From: Nitrospinota bacterium
GTDB taxonomy: Bacteria; Nitrospinota; Nitrospinia; UBA9942
Reading direction: 5' to 3'
Assembly (NCBI GenBank): GCA_016200365.1
Contig: JACQEW010000157.1
Location: 1-7,943 of the forward strand
Length of the DNA stretch: 7,943 nucleotides
Each line of letters begins with the position of its first letter. The first letter of the stretch is position 1. Shown here in pieces: positions 1 through 5,731 of the stretch. The notes below the pieces were generated by a model that was not told the DNA's origin, ran no database searches, and saw only the letters and a list, made by a program, of their open reading frames with translations. A program made the translations under genes and the position numbers.

Positions 1-25
1 AATCAAGTCTGTTAAGATGATTCAT
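1..25 (-). CDS. Start of an unidentified gene, cut by the window edge
   Basis: Only the first eight codons, reading MNHLNRLD, are inside the window, so the product cannot be identified. The start is chosen because a strong Shine-Dalgarno, AAAGGAGG in minus-strand sense (plus positions 31-38), lies five bases upstream of the ATG at 25-23. The gene follows the radical SAM gene in the same direction after a 92-base gap, so it could be co-transcribed with it. A TATACT -10-like hexamer lies upstream (63-68), but no matching -35 was found. Confidence 0.55.
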
Positions 26-30
26 GCAAG

Positions 31-38
31 CCTCCTTT
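31..38 (-). promoter_or_regulatory. Strong ribosome binding site
   Basis: The minus strand reads AAAGGAGG five bases before an ATG. This near-perfect Shine-Dalgarno is the main reason to call a gene start at the left edge. It also indicates that the host uses Shine-Dalgarno initiation, unlike the AT-rich island at about 4836-6600. Confidence 0.7.
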
Positions 39-117
39 CGATTATGGTTATCTATCTCAAGGAGTATAACCTGAAAGTAAGACTTGCTTCTTTACTTTTT
101 AATCATAAGGTCTGTGG

Positions 118-1050
118 CTAAAAATTTTTCTTTTTTGTTCTTGCCCCCTGATACGCCTCTCTCTTCTCCATCTCTGCATCTATTGCCTTAATGATGTCTG
201 TTTTATTCAGCGACCAGAGGGGGGCTATTAATCTGTCCTTAGGGGCATCGCCGACCATCCTTTGAATCATTATATTGTCCGGCAGATACTCCAGAAAATC
301 GCATACTAATTTTACATATCTCGTTTCGTCAAGGAGATTTATTTTTTTTCTCCGACAGATTTTTTCCAGCGGGGTATTTTTAAGAACCTGCAGGTGATGG
401 AGCTTTACGCCGTCTATTCCCATCTTACCGATTTTTTTAGCCGTCTCCATCATATCTTTATAGGTCTCTCCCGGAAGTCCGAGGATAACATGGGTGCATA
501 TCTTAAATCCCCTGTTCTTTGCCCTTCCAACAGCATTTGCAAACTGCTCGAAGGTATGCCCCCTGTTTATAAATTTGAGGGTTTTGGCGTGGGACGATTG
601 CAGACCGATTTCGAGCCATAGATAAGTGCTCTCTGTATATCTCTCGAGGAGGGCAAGGATATTATTCGACAAACAATCCGGTCTTGTGCCTACGGAAAGC
701 CCCACGATTCCATCCACACTCAAAGCCTCATCATAAATCTTCTTGAGCTTATCTGCTGCTGCGTAGGTGTTAGAATATGCCTGAAAGTAGGCTATGAATT
801 TATTGACATGAAAACGGTTTTTAATATTTGCAATCGAAGAAATCAACTGCTCTCTTACCGAAAGGTTTTTATAGAAATCCGGGAGATAATAACTCCCGCC
901 GCTGCAGTAGATACAGCCCCCTGTTCCAACTTTACCATCCCTGTTGGGACAATTGAATCCCGCATCAATGACAATCTTGCAAACCTTTTCACCGAAAACT
1001 TCTCTTAGATGATGACCAAAGGGGTAATATCTTTTTGCGATTTCATTCAT
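118..1050 (-). CDS. TIGR01212-family radical SAM protein (YhcC-like)
   Basis: This is a predicted cytoplasmic radical SAM enzyme that binds a 4Fe-4S cluster and S-adenosylmethionine; the substrate of this family is not firmly known to me. The 310-residue protein fits the family length. Near the N-terminus CPNRDGKVGTGGCIYC holds Cys34, Cys46 and Cys49, the C-x11-C-x2-C cluster spacing of this family. Other family blocks are YFQAYSNTYA (about 88-97), GLSVGTRPDCL (about 117-127), WLEIGLQSS, HVILGLPGET and the HHLQVLKNTPLE segment. The tail is very basic (ARTKKKNF). The ATG is the only usable start, because an in-frame TAA sits four codons upstream. It has no good Shine-Dalgarno, and its leader lies beside an inverted-repeat element (1062-1145). 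The gene is probably expressed with its neighbours on the minus strand. Confidence 0.9.
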   Translation of the reverse strand: MNEIAKRYYPFGHHLREVFGEKVCKIVIDAGFNCPNRDGKVGTGGCIYCSGGSYYLPDFYKNLSVREQLISSIANIKNRFHVNKFIAYFQAYSNTYAAADKLKKIYDEALSVDGIVGLSVGTRPDCLSNNILALLERYTESTYLWLEIGLQSSHAKTLKFINRGHTFEQFANAVGRAKNRGFKICTHVILGLPGETYKDMMETAKKIGKMGIDGVKLHHLQVLKNTPLEKICRRKKINLLDETRYVKLVCDFLEYLPDNIMIQRMVGDAPKDRLIAPLWSLNKTDIIKAIDAEMEKREAYQGARTKKKNF

Positions 1051-1061
1051 TTGCTGTGTTT

Positions 1062-1145
1062 ACCCCGTTAGAAGTATTCCTTGGGAGAGAAATCAAGATT
1101 GCAAATAATCAAATTATTCATACAATAGCGAACTTCTAACGGGGT
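1062..1145. repeat. Inverted-repeat element (14-bp arms, 56-nt interior)
   Basis: ACCCCGTTAGAAGT at 1062-1075 is matched exactly by its reverse complement at 1132-1145. The interior is AT-rich and holds a smaller inverted repeat, AATAAT-caa-ATTATT. The distal arm supplies the TAG stop codon of the secreted propeller gene, whose last residues are KPR. The proximal arm sits just before the radical SAM start. It could be a small non-autonomous mobile element (MITE- or REP-like) or an RNA processing or attenuation structure. There is no U-tract on the transcribed strand, so a simple intrinsic terminator is unlikely. Confidence 0.6.
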
Positions 1146-3934
1146 TTACTTTTTATTATAGCGGCTGGCATCATCGTTTCTCCCAATCCTTCAATCTCCG
1201 CATACCCAATATTATATATTCTCTCATTATTGAATCCAGTATACCACACCTTATAGCGATTGTTTTCAAATAATACCATCGGCGAAAAAACGCAAACCTC
1301 ATCCCATGCCCCCTCTTCTCCTATATCTATTACAGGATTCTCGGCGGATTTCTCCCAGTGAATACCATCCTCCGATAAAGCAATCCCTATCCGCAATGCC
1401 CCTCTGTTAATTCCGCTATACCACAGGATATATTTACTCCCATTTTTTATCACTCTTGGATAGGAAATCCCGGATTCATCCCATTCCCCGTATTGCCCTG
1501 TATTGAGAACAGGCTCATCATGCCTTACCCATGATATACCGTCTTTGGATTCTGCGTAGCCTATCCTCCATGGTCTGTAAGGGTTATCGATAGCTGCATA
1601 CCACATAAGGTATTTATCGCCCTCTTTTATTACTGTTGGGTAGCCGACAAAATAAGAATCCCATATACCGGCGCTGCCTGGCGTAAGGGCAGGCTCAGGA
1701 TACCTCTCCCAGTGGACACCGTCTTTTGATGTGGCATATCCGATGCTCGGCGGCATATCCCTGCCGAATCCGTTATACCACATCTTATAAATATCGCCGT
1801 CTTTTATAATAAAAGGATATGCAGCACAATCACTGTCCCAGCTTCCTGCTGTCCCTGTATCCATCACAGGGTTTTCACTAGACCGCTTCCAATCAATGCC
1901 GTCCTCTGACACAGCATAACCTATCCTGTATTTATATTTATCATGTCCTGAATACCACAGCTTATATACCCCTCCGTCCTTTATAACAGTTCCGCTTGAG
2001 ACACCGTAGCTCTCCCAGTCATCCCCTGCGCTGACATCGAGCAGCGCCTTATCAAAAACCGTCCAGTTCATGCTGTTCATGGGAGCGGCGAGATAGATAC
2101 GGTTTGCCGAGCCGTCAAAAGATTCAAATCCCATCCAGTAAGAGCCGCCCTCCTTTAAAACAAATGGACCCTTTGACTCCCCTTCAAATCCCCCCTTCCC
2201 CCCTTTATTAAAGGGGGGTAAGAGGGGATTATCCGAGCCTTTCCATCTTATGCCGTCAGACGATTCAGCCATAAAAATGTTATATCCCGATGGTGAGCTT
2301 GTCGAACCATCCCCAAGCTTTGAATACCACATTTTAAAGCTGTAGCCATTAGATTCGCTTCGCTCACTATGAACTTTAATAACCCAGGGATAGGAAATGC
2401 CTATCTCGCTTTCCATCACAGGATTTTTATCCGATTTTTTCCAATGAACCCCATCCCTTGAAAACGCAAATCCCACCCTCATCTTTTTACCATCAAATCC
2501 TGCATAGTAAAGCCTGTATCCTTCCGAATCCCTGATTACAGAAGGATAGGCAATCTGCATGCTGTCCCACGAGCCTGCTTTTCCGAGGTCAACAACAGGA
2601 TTGCCGGAATATTTCTCCCATGTAATACCATCTCTTGATGTAGCATAGCCTATTCTTAAACTTGAGCCATCAGAGCCTGTATACCACATCTTATAAGTGT
2701 CATCCTCCTTTACTACAAAGGGATATGCGGCATCAATCCTTTCCCATCCGTTACCGCCTTCAAGAACAGGCTTCTCCGGAAATTTCACGAAATTTATCCC
2801 ATCCCTCGATACTGCATGCCCTATCCTTGTCTTTGTATCATTCGACCCTGCATACCAAATCCTGTATAAATCCCCCTCCTTTACAATCGTTCCTCTGAAA
2901 ACCGAAGCGCTTGCCCATGATTTACCTTCCTTTACATCAATAGCAGGATTTTTTTCGTATCTATTCCAGATATTACCGTCTTTGGAAAAGGCGAGACCAA
3001 TTCTCACCCTCCTGCCGTTGAATCCCGCATAATACATTACATATTCTGTCTTCTGTCTTTTGTCCTCTGTCTTCTGAAGTATCACAGGCCTGTATACCCC
3101 CATCATCTCCCAGCTCCCTCCTTTTGCAGGGTCTAAAACAGATGTCTTACTTTTTCGCCAGTGTATGCCGTCGGAGGAAACAGCATGCCCTATCCTGAAA
3201 GGGTCGCCGAAGATAGCTCTGTCTCCCTTTCCCGAATACCACATCCTGTATCCGGTTTTAGTCTTTAATATGTATGGATGAATAACCTCCATCCCGTCCC
3301 AGCCTGATTTAGGAGTAAAGACAGGATTCTTTTTAAACCTCTCCCATTTCATGCCGTCCTTTGAAAAGGCATATCCTATTGCATGAATCTCGCCGTCAAA
3401 ACCCGCATACCACATCTTATAGATTTCCCCCTCTTTTACTACAAAGGGGTATGAAGCGCCATAGCCATCCCATGCCTCCCTGCTCTCAGGCTGCAGCACG
3501 ACACTCGGATGCTTCACCCATTTTATGCCATCGTCGGATGTAGCGTATCCTATCGCCATCCTCTTGCCGTTTGAGCCCGTATACCACATTTTGTAAACCG
3601 TCCCTTCTTTCATGACAAATGGATAGGCAACACCAAAGTTGTCCCAGAACTCCTTTGAGCTTACATCGAGGACAGGATTTTCAAGCCTCTCCCAATCGTC
3701 CCCGTTTTTTGAAGACATATATCCTATCCGATAGGTCTTACCATCGTAAGCTGTATACCACATCTTATAGGTATCGCCGTCTTTGATGACAGAGGACGGC
3801 TCAACCTCATGCGTATCCCACAGGGGTGAAGGGAGAGGAGAAAGGACAGGAGAGGGATGTTTTGTTACTTGAAACGGGTAGACTGAGAATGGAAGCAGAA
3901 TAAAAAATATCAGGGAGATAACTGTTTTTCTCAT
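1136..3934 (-). CDS. Secreted protein with 15 beta-propeller-type repeats (GH43/GH32-like fold)
   Basis: This 932-residue protein starts with a basic n-region and a hydrophobic stretch (MRKTVISLIFFILLPFSVYP), a likely Sec signal peptide, although no clean AXA cleavage site is visible. The rest is 15 copies of a motif of about 60 residues: YP-x-VIK-EG-x2-YKMWYTG-x-DG-x3-RIGYA-x-S-x-DGI-x-WEK-x3-NPV-x-D. The first YKMWY is at residue 56 and the last YKVWY at 894. The pattern matches COG2152-like five-bladed glycosidase-fold propellers, so 15 blades could make three propellers. This is inference. No catalytic acidic triad can be assigned and no anchor is seen, so it may bind carbohydrate or act as a scaffold. 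Blade 10 is degenerate (YWMGF, with MNSMNW in place of S-x-DGI-x-W). Several dispersed repeats are inserted in frame. AAAGGT lies six bases before the ATG, and that ATG overlaps the TGA of the hicA remnant. Confidence 0.85.
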   Translation of the reverse strand: MRKTVISLIFFILLPFSVYPFQVTKHPSPVLSPLPSPLWDTHEVEPSSVIKDGDTYKMWYTAYDGKTYRIGYMSSKNGDDWERLENPVLDVSSKEFWDNFGVAYPFVMKEGTVYKMWYTGSNGKRMAIGYATSDDGIKWVKHPSVVLQPESREAWDGYGASYPFVVKEGEIYKMWYAGFDGEIHAIGYAFSKDGMKWERFKKNPVFTPKSGWDGMEVIHPYILKTKTGYRMWYSGKGDRAIFGDPFRIGHAVSSDGIHWRKSKTSVLDPAKGGSWEMMGVYRPVILQKTEDKRQKTEYVMYYAGFNGRRVRIGLAFSKDGNIWNRYEKNPAIDVKEGKSWASASVFRGTIVKEGDLYRIWYAGSNDTKTRIGHAVSRDGINFVKFPEKPVLEGGNGWERIDAAYPFVVKEDDTYKMWYTGSDGSSLRIGYATSRDGITWEKYSGNPVVDLGKAGSWDSMQIAYPSVIRDSEGYRLYYAGFDGKKMRVGFAFSRDGVHWKKSDKNPVMESEIGISYPWVIKVHSERSESNGYSFKMWYSKLGDGSTSSPSGYNIFMAESSDGIRWKGSDNPLLPPFNKGGKGGFEGESKGPFVLKEGGSYWMGFESFDGSANRIYLAAPMNSMNWTVFDKALLDVSAGDDWESYGVSSGTVIKDGGVYKLWYSGHDKYKYRIGYAVSEDGIDWKRSSENPVMDTGTAGSWDSDCAAYPFIIKDGDIYKMWYNGFGRDMPPSIGYATSKDGVHWERYPEPALTPGSAGIWDSYFVGYPTVIKEGDKYLMWYAAIDNPYRPWRIGYAESKDGISWVRHDEPVLNTGQYGEWDESGISYPRVIKNGSKYILWYSGINRGALRIGIALSEDGIHWEKSAENPVIDIGEEGAWDEVCVFSPMVLFENNRYKVWYTGFNNERIYNIGYAEIEGLGETMMPAAIIKSKPR
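2187..2229. repeat. In-frame GC-rich palindromic repeat (PPFNKGGKGGF type)
   Basis: Within the propeller gene a perfect 10-bp-arm palindrome with a one-base centre (2198-2218, C6TTTA arms) is flanked by further CCCCTT/AAGGGG units. It translates as PLLPPFNKGGKGGFEGE, inserted between the blade 9 DG-x-RW-x-NP strand and the next blade. The same peptide signature recurs from unrelated proteins in repeat-rich bacterial genomes, so I read it as a dispersed repeat that landed in a surface loop and kept the frame. Confidence 0.65.
2290..2310. repeat. In-frame REP-like repeat (GGTTCGACAAGCTCACC)
   Basis: The minus strand of this segment contains GGTTCGACAAGCTCACC bounded by ATG and CAT. This core is familiar from dispersed REP-like repeats in many bacterial genomes. 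It encodes the odd STSSPSG stretch that interrupts blade 9 between YSKLGDG and YNIFMAESSDG. The insertion keeps the reading frame. Family identity is from memory of the core, not a search. Confidence 0.55.
2353..2374. repeat. In-frame short repeat (GTGAGCGAAGCGAAT core)
   Basis: The minus strand reads GTGAGCGAAGCGAAT here and encodes HSERSESNG. This sits between the blade 9 strand YPWVIK and the YSFKMWY strand, where other blades have only a short KEGD-type turn. The core resembles another dispersed short repeat seen in environmental bacterial genomes. It is only about 40 bases from the REP-like repeat at 2290-2310. Confidence 0.45.
3042..3076. repeat. In-frame tandem TCTGTCTTCTG repeat (QKTEDKRQKTE)
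   Basis: The plus strand carries tandem copies of a TCTGTCTTYTG unit, which on the coding strand give QKTEDKRQKTE. The insert lengthens the turn between YRPVIL and YVMYYAGFNG of blade 5. Such KTED-type runs are characteristic of a purine-rich dispersed repeat and have no counterpart in the other 14 blades. Confidence 0.6.
3821..3857. repeat. Possible in-frame repeat encoding SPVLSPLPSPL
   Basis: Just after the signal peptide the coding strand is a pyrimidine-rich CTCTCC/CTCCCT run that translates to PSPVLSPLPSPL. It could be a natural Pro-rich linker or another of the dispersed repeats that produce SPLPSPL peptides. The tandem TCTCC pattern favours a repeat, but less strongly than the others in this gene. 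Confidence 0.35.
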
Positions 3935-3984
3935 TCAAACACCTTTCGCAACTTGCTTGCAGGTATGGGAGCTATTTTGGGCAT
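3931..3984 (-). pseudogene. hicA: hicA toxin remnant (first 17 codons)
   Basis: One base after the hicB stop, an ATG opens a frame reading MPKIAPIPASKLRKVFE and then TGA. This is the typical N-terminus of HicA-family mRNA interferases (MPK-x-PIP-x3-L-x-KVFE, normally followed by a GF and the catalytic GSH segment), placed exactly where hicA would lie after hicB. The RNA-binding core with the catalytic His is absent. The TGA overlaps the ATG of the propeller gene as ATGA, and the AAAGGT that serves that gene lies inside the hicA codons. The rest of hicA was evidently lost when the propeller gene was joined here. The short frame could still be translated, coupling hicB to the propeller gene. 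Confidence 0.65.
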
Positions 3985-3985
3985 A

Positions 3986-4252
3986 TTATGATACAGTTAC
4001 CAATTCAGTAGCAACAAGCTTTGGTGGAATCCAATACCCCTTTGAGTCCTTTTTGTATTTTGCCTCTTCGAGTATATCCTCAATAGTTCCCATCTTTTCA
4101 GCTTCCTCAAGAAAGAGCCTTACTGCAGTTTTCAGCATCTCCTTTGCCTGTTCAACAGTATTTCCACAGCTTGAAACATCGAGTTCAGGACAATATGCCA
4201 CATAAGTTTCATCTTCTTTAAAGATGATAATATCATACTCTATGGGTATCAT
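3986..4252 (-). CDS. hicB: HicB-family antitoxin
   Basis: This 88-residue protein has the partially degraded RNase H-like fold of HicB antitoxins: IEYDIIIFKEDETYVAYCPELDVSSCGNTVEQAKEML, then a helix (AVRLFLEEAEKMGTIEDILEEA) and the family ending WIPPKLVATELVTV. In intact modules HicB neutralises the HicA mRNA interferase and represses the operon. It belongs to the short type, with no visible added C-terminal DNA-binding domain. The start is fixed by a perfect AGGAGG five bases upstream. The cognate hicA is reduced to 17 codons directly downstream, so this antitoxin is now orphaned in this locus. It may still act on a HicA elsewhere or regulate its own transcript. Confidence 0.85.
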   Translation of the reverse strand: MIPIEYDIIIFKEDETYVAYCPELDVSSCGNTVEQAKEMLKTAVRLFLEEAEKMGTIEDILEEAKYKKDSKGYWIPPKLVATELVTVS

Positions 4253-4257
4253 AGCTG

Positions 4258-4263
4258 CCTCCT
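4258..4263 (-). promoter_or_regulatory. Perfect Shine-Dalgarno for hicB
   Basis: AGGAGG on the minus strand lies five bases before the hicB ATG and decides that start. The TAG that closes an upstream 34-codon open frame (4262-4366) overlaps it, an arrangement that would permit translational coupling with whatever frame once ended there. Confidence 0.8.
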
Positions 4264-4350
4264 AAATATATGTAAAAGGTTTTTGTTCTTTCTCAATATA
4301 ATATTTGCCGACATTGAAGCGCTGGATATGTTCAGACAATTCGTCAAGGG

Positions 4351-4833
4351 TTATATCTTCTGATTGCTATGCTTGCTTCGTTTTGCCAAATATGGTGTCG
4401 GTGTTTCAAGTAGTCTTATTTGCTCGTCACGAAAAATTTGATCATACTGTCGTAACTGCAGCCGATATTCTTTATCAATAAATCCCTTTTCAAGTCTGTC
4501 CATAATCATCCTGTGATATTTTGCATCCATCTCTGCTGATATAAAATTTCTTTCTAATTCTTTGCATAAACATATTTCCGAACCGCTCCCGCCAAAAAGT
4601 ATTAGGACAGTATCCCCTGCCATTGTGCAGGACTTTATGAGCATCTCTGACAATTTCTGCGGTATCTGACAGGCATGGAAGGTTTTCTCCTTGCTAACAT
4701 TTTTTACTAAGTCAAAATAAAACCAAGAATAAGGCATACGCCCTTTGTGTCCTTCGGAAATTCGTTGTAAAATTCTTTTGTCTGTTGGATTAAAATACGG
4801 CTGTGCATTGTCTAATAAGTTTTTCCATAGAGA
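4351..4833 (-). pseudogene. C-terminal remnant of an N4/N6 DNA methyltransferase
   Basis: The frame from ATG at 4737 to TAA at 4351 (128 aa) contains CQIPQKLSEMLIKSC, then GDTVLILFGGSGSE, the AdoMet-binding F-x-G-x-G motif I in the PF01555 (beta-class) arrangement, then ERNFISAEMDAKYHRMIMDRLEKG. The DPPY-type catalytic motif IV and the target-recognition region, which precede this part in the family, are absent. The frame stays open upstream of the ATG to 4833 and reads convincingly as the same protein (NPTDKRILQRISEGHKGR before MPYSW), so the ATG is internal and the gene is 5'-truncated. The endonuclease gene ends inside this open frame, at 4812. A shortened protein with no catalytic motif should not methylate DNA. 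The call of remnant is firm; the exact subclass and target are unknown. Confidence 0.75.
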
Positions 4834-5720
4834 TTAAAATACCAGTGATAAATATTTGAGTAATCTAAAAATGTCACTTTGTCAATCAACTTATTTTGTT
4901 TGAAAGTTGGTCTGTTTATTTCTCTTCCAAATTTACCTTCGCGTTCATTTACTGCAACGATATTAAAATTGTCTGCACCAGCAATTGTTAGAAACACATC
5001 ATTAAATCTCAACAGCCCAGAATATATTGGCGTAGAATGCTCAACTTCAAAAAATGAAACTGGTTTGGAATTCTGCATCCAAATTACGTCAATCTCCGAA
5101 ATGATATTATCAATCTCAAAATTAAAAGTTGGTAGATTTTTTCTAATTTTTGAGTAATCAACAATCTTGTTATCAATTTTCAATTTATCACTATCCGGAT
5201 ACCATAAATCAAATCCTTTTTTTATTCCAATAGCACCAATTAAAGATTGAACTTGTGTGTGTGATAAATCAGGAACCGATAATTTTTGCTTACCAATTTC
5301 ATATAATTGAGATAACCCAAAAAAACTTTCAACATTGAACTTTCCGACATTTGCTAAATAAAATTCAGTTCCTGAAGGTTTCAATAAAATGTGTGCTTTG
5401 TATTGTCCATCACTTGCTGGGGGAAATAAACCGAAATCGTATTCGTAATTTTTAAATGGAATTAAAACAGGAGTATCATCTCTATCCCAAACAAAACATA
5501 TAAAAGAATTTTTACCCGATAGTAATTTTACATCTTCTTTTCTTAAACCATAAAAACCACTTTGCACTTTACCTTTAGAAGTAAGTTTTGAATAACGAAA
5601 ATAAATCAAAGCTCCATTGCTTGAAATTTCATACAAAGAATTTCCATCACCAATTCTTTTCGGCAAACCAAAATCAGTTTTAATTTTTTCAATGATATTT
5701 TGAACAAAGAGATTTGCCAT
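4812..5720 (-). CDS. Putative type II restriction endonuclease, PD-(D/E)XK type
   Basis: The 302-residue protein has an N-terminal part with a possible recognition or regulatory fold (FYGLRKEDVKLL, FICFVWDRDDTPVLIPF, SDGQYKAHILL, about 57-113). The C-terminal part carries the likely nuclease core: KGFDLWYPDSD (168-178), then IDVIW with Asp211 and SFFEVEHST with Glu225 and Glu227. D-x13-E-x-E is the PD-(D/E)XK pattern with Glu replacing Lys, as in BamHI. It is followed by IYSGLLRFNDVF, a block I associate with restriction-enzyme-like proteins, and FGREINRPTF. No signal peptide or membrane segment is seen. It starts 11 bases after the 266-aa gene and ends inside the methyltransferase remnant, as expected for a restriction-modification locus. 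The start has no Shine-Dalgarno, and the gene is clearly AT-richer than the flanks. Confidence 0.6.
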   Translation of the reverse strand: MANLFVQNIIEKIKTDFGLPKRIGDGNSLYEISSNGALIYFRYSKLTSKGKVQSGFYGLRKEDVKLLSGKNSFICFVWDRDDTPVLIPFKNYEYDFGLFPPASDGQYKAHILLKPSGTEFYLANVGKFNVESFFGLSQLYEIGKQKLSVPDLSHTQVQSLIGAIGIKKGFDLWYPDSDKLKIDNKIVDYSKIRKNLPTFNFEIDNIISEIDVIWMQNSKPVSFFEVEHSTPIYSGLLRFNDVFLTIAGADNFNIVAVNEREGKFGREINRPTFKQNKLIDKVTFLDYSNIYHWYFNLYGKTY

Positions 5721-5731
5721 ATTTAATCTGC

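Noticed and set aside
63..68. TATACT as a -10 box for the gene at the left edge
   Set aside because: No -35-like hexamer is found at 16-18 bases, so a promoter cannot be supported.
74..98. AAAGTAA...TTACTTT inverted repeat considered as a terminator after the radical SAM gene
   Set aside because: The stem is only seven AT-rich base pairs with an 11-base loop, and no U-tract follows on the minus strand.
394..621. Open frame of 75 codons on the plus strand
   Set aside because: It lies antisense to the well-supported radical SAM gene, has no family features, and is a shadow of it.
2697..3032. Open frame of 111 codons on the plus strand (and others at 2662 and 3361)
   Set aside because: These are antisense shadows produced by the regular repeats of the propeller gene.
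1230..3775. ATACCACAT motif recurring about every 180 bases, considered as an array
   Set aside because: It is the codons for the recurring Y-x-MWY strand of the propeller, with diverged flanks and gene-length spacing, so it is not a CRISPR array.
3957..4205. Open frame of 82 codons on the plus strand
   Set aside because: It is antisense to hicB, which has clear homology and a perfect ribosome binding site.
4735..4737. ATG as the true start of a complete 128-aa methyltransferase-like gene
   Set aside because: Protein-like sequence of the same family continues upstream in frame, the ribosome binding site is poor, and the catalytic motif is missing.
4879..5157. Open frame of 92 codons on the plus strand
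   Set aside because: It is antisense to the nuclease core of the endonuclease candidate and shows no domain of its own.
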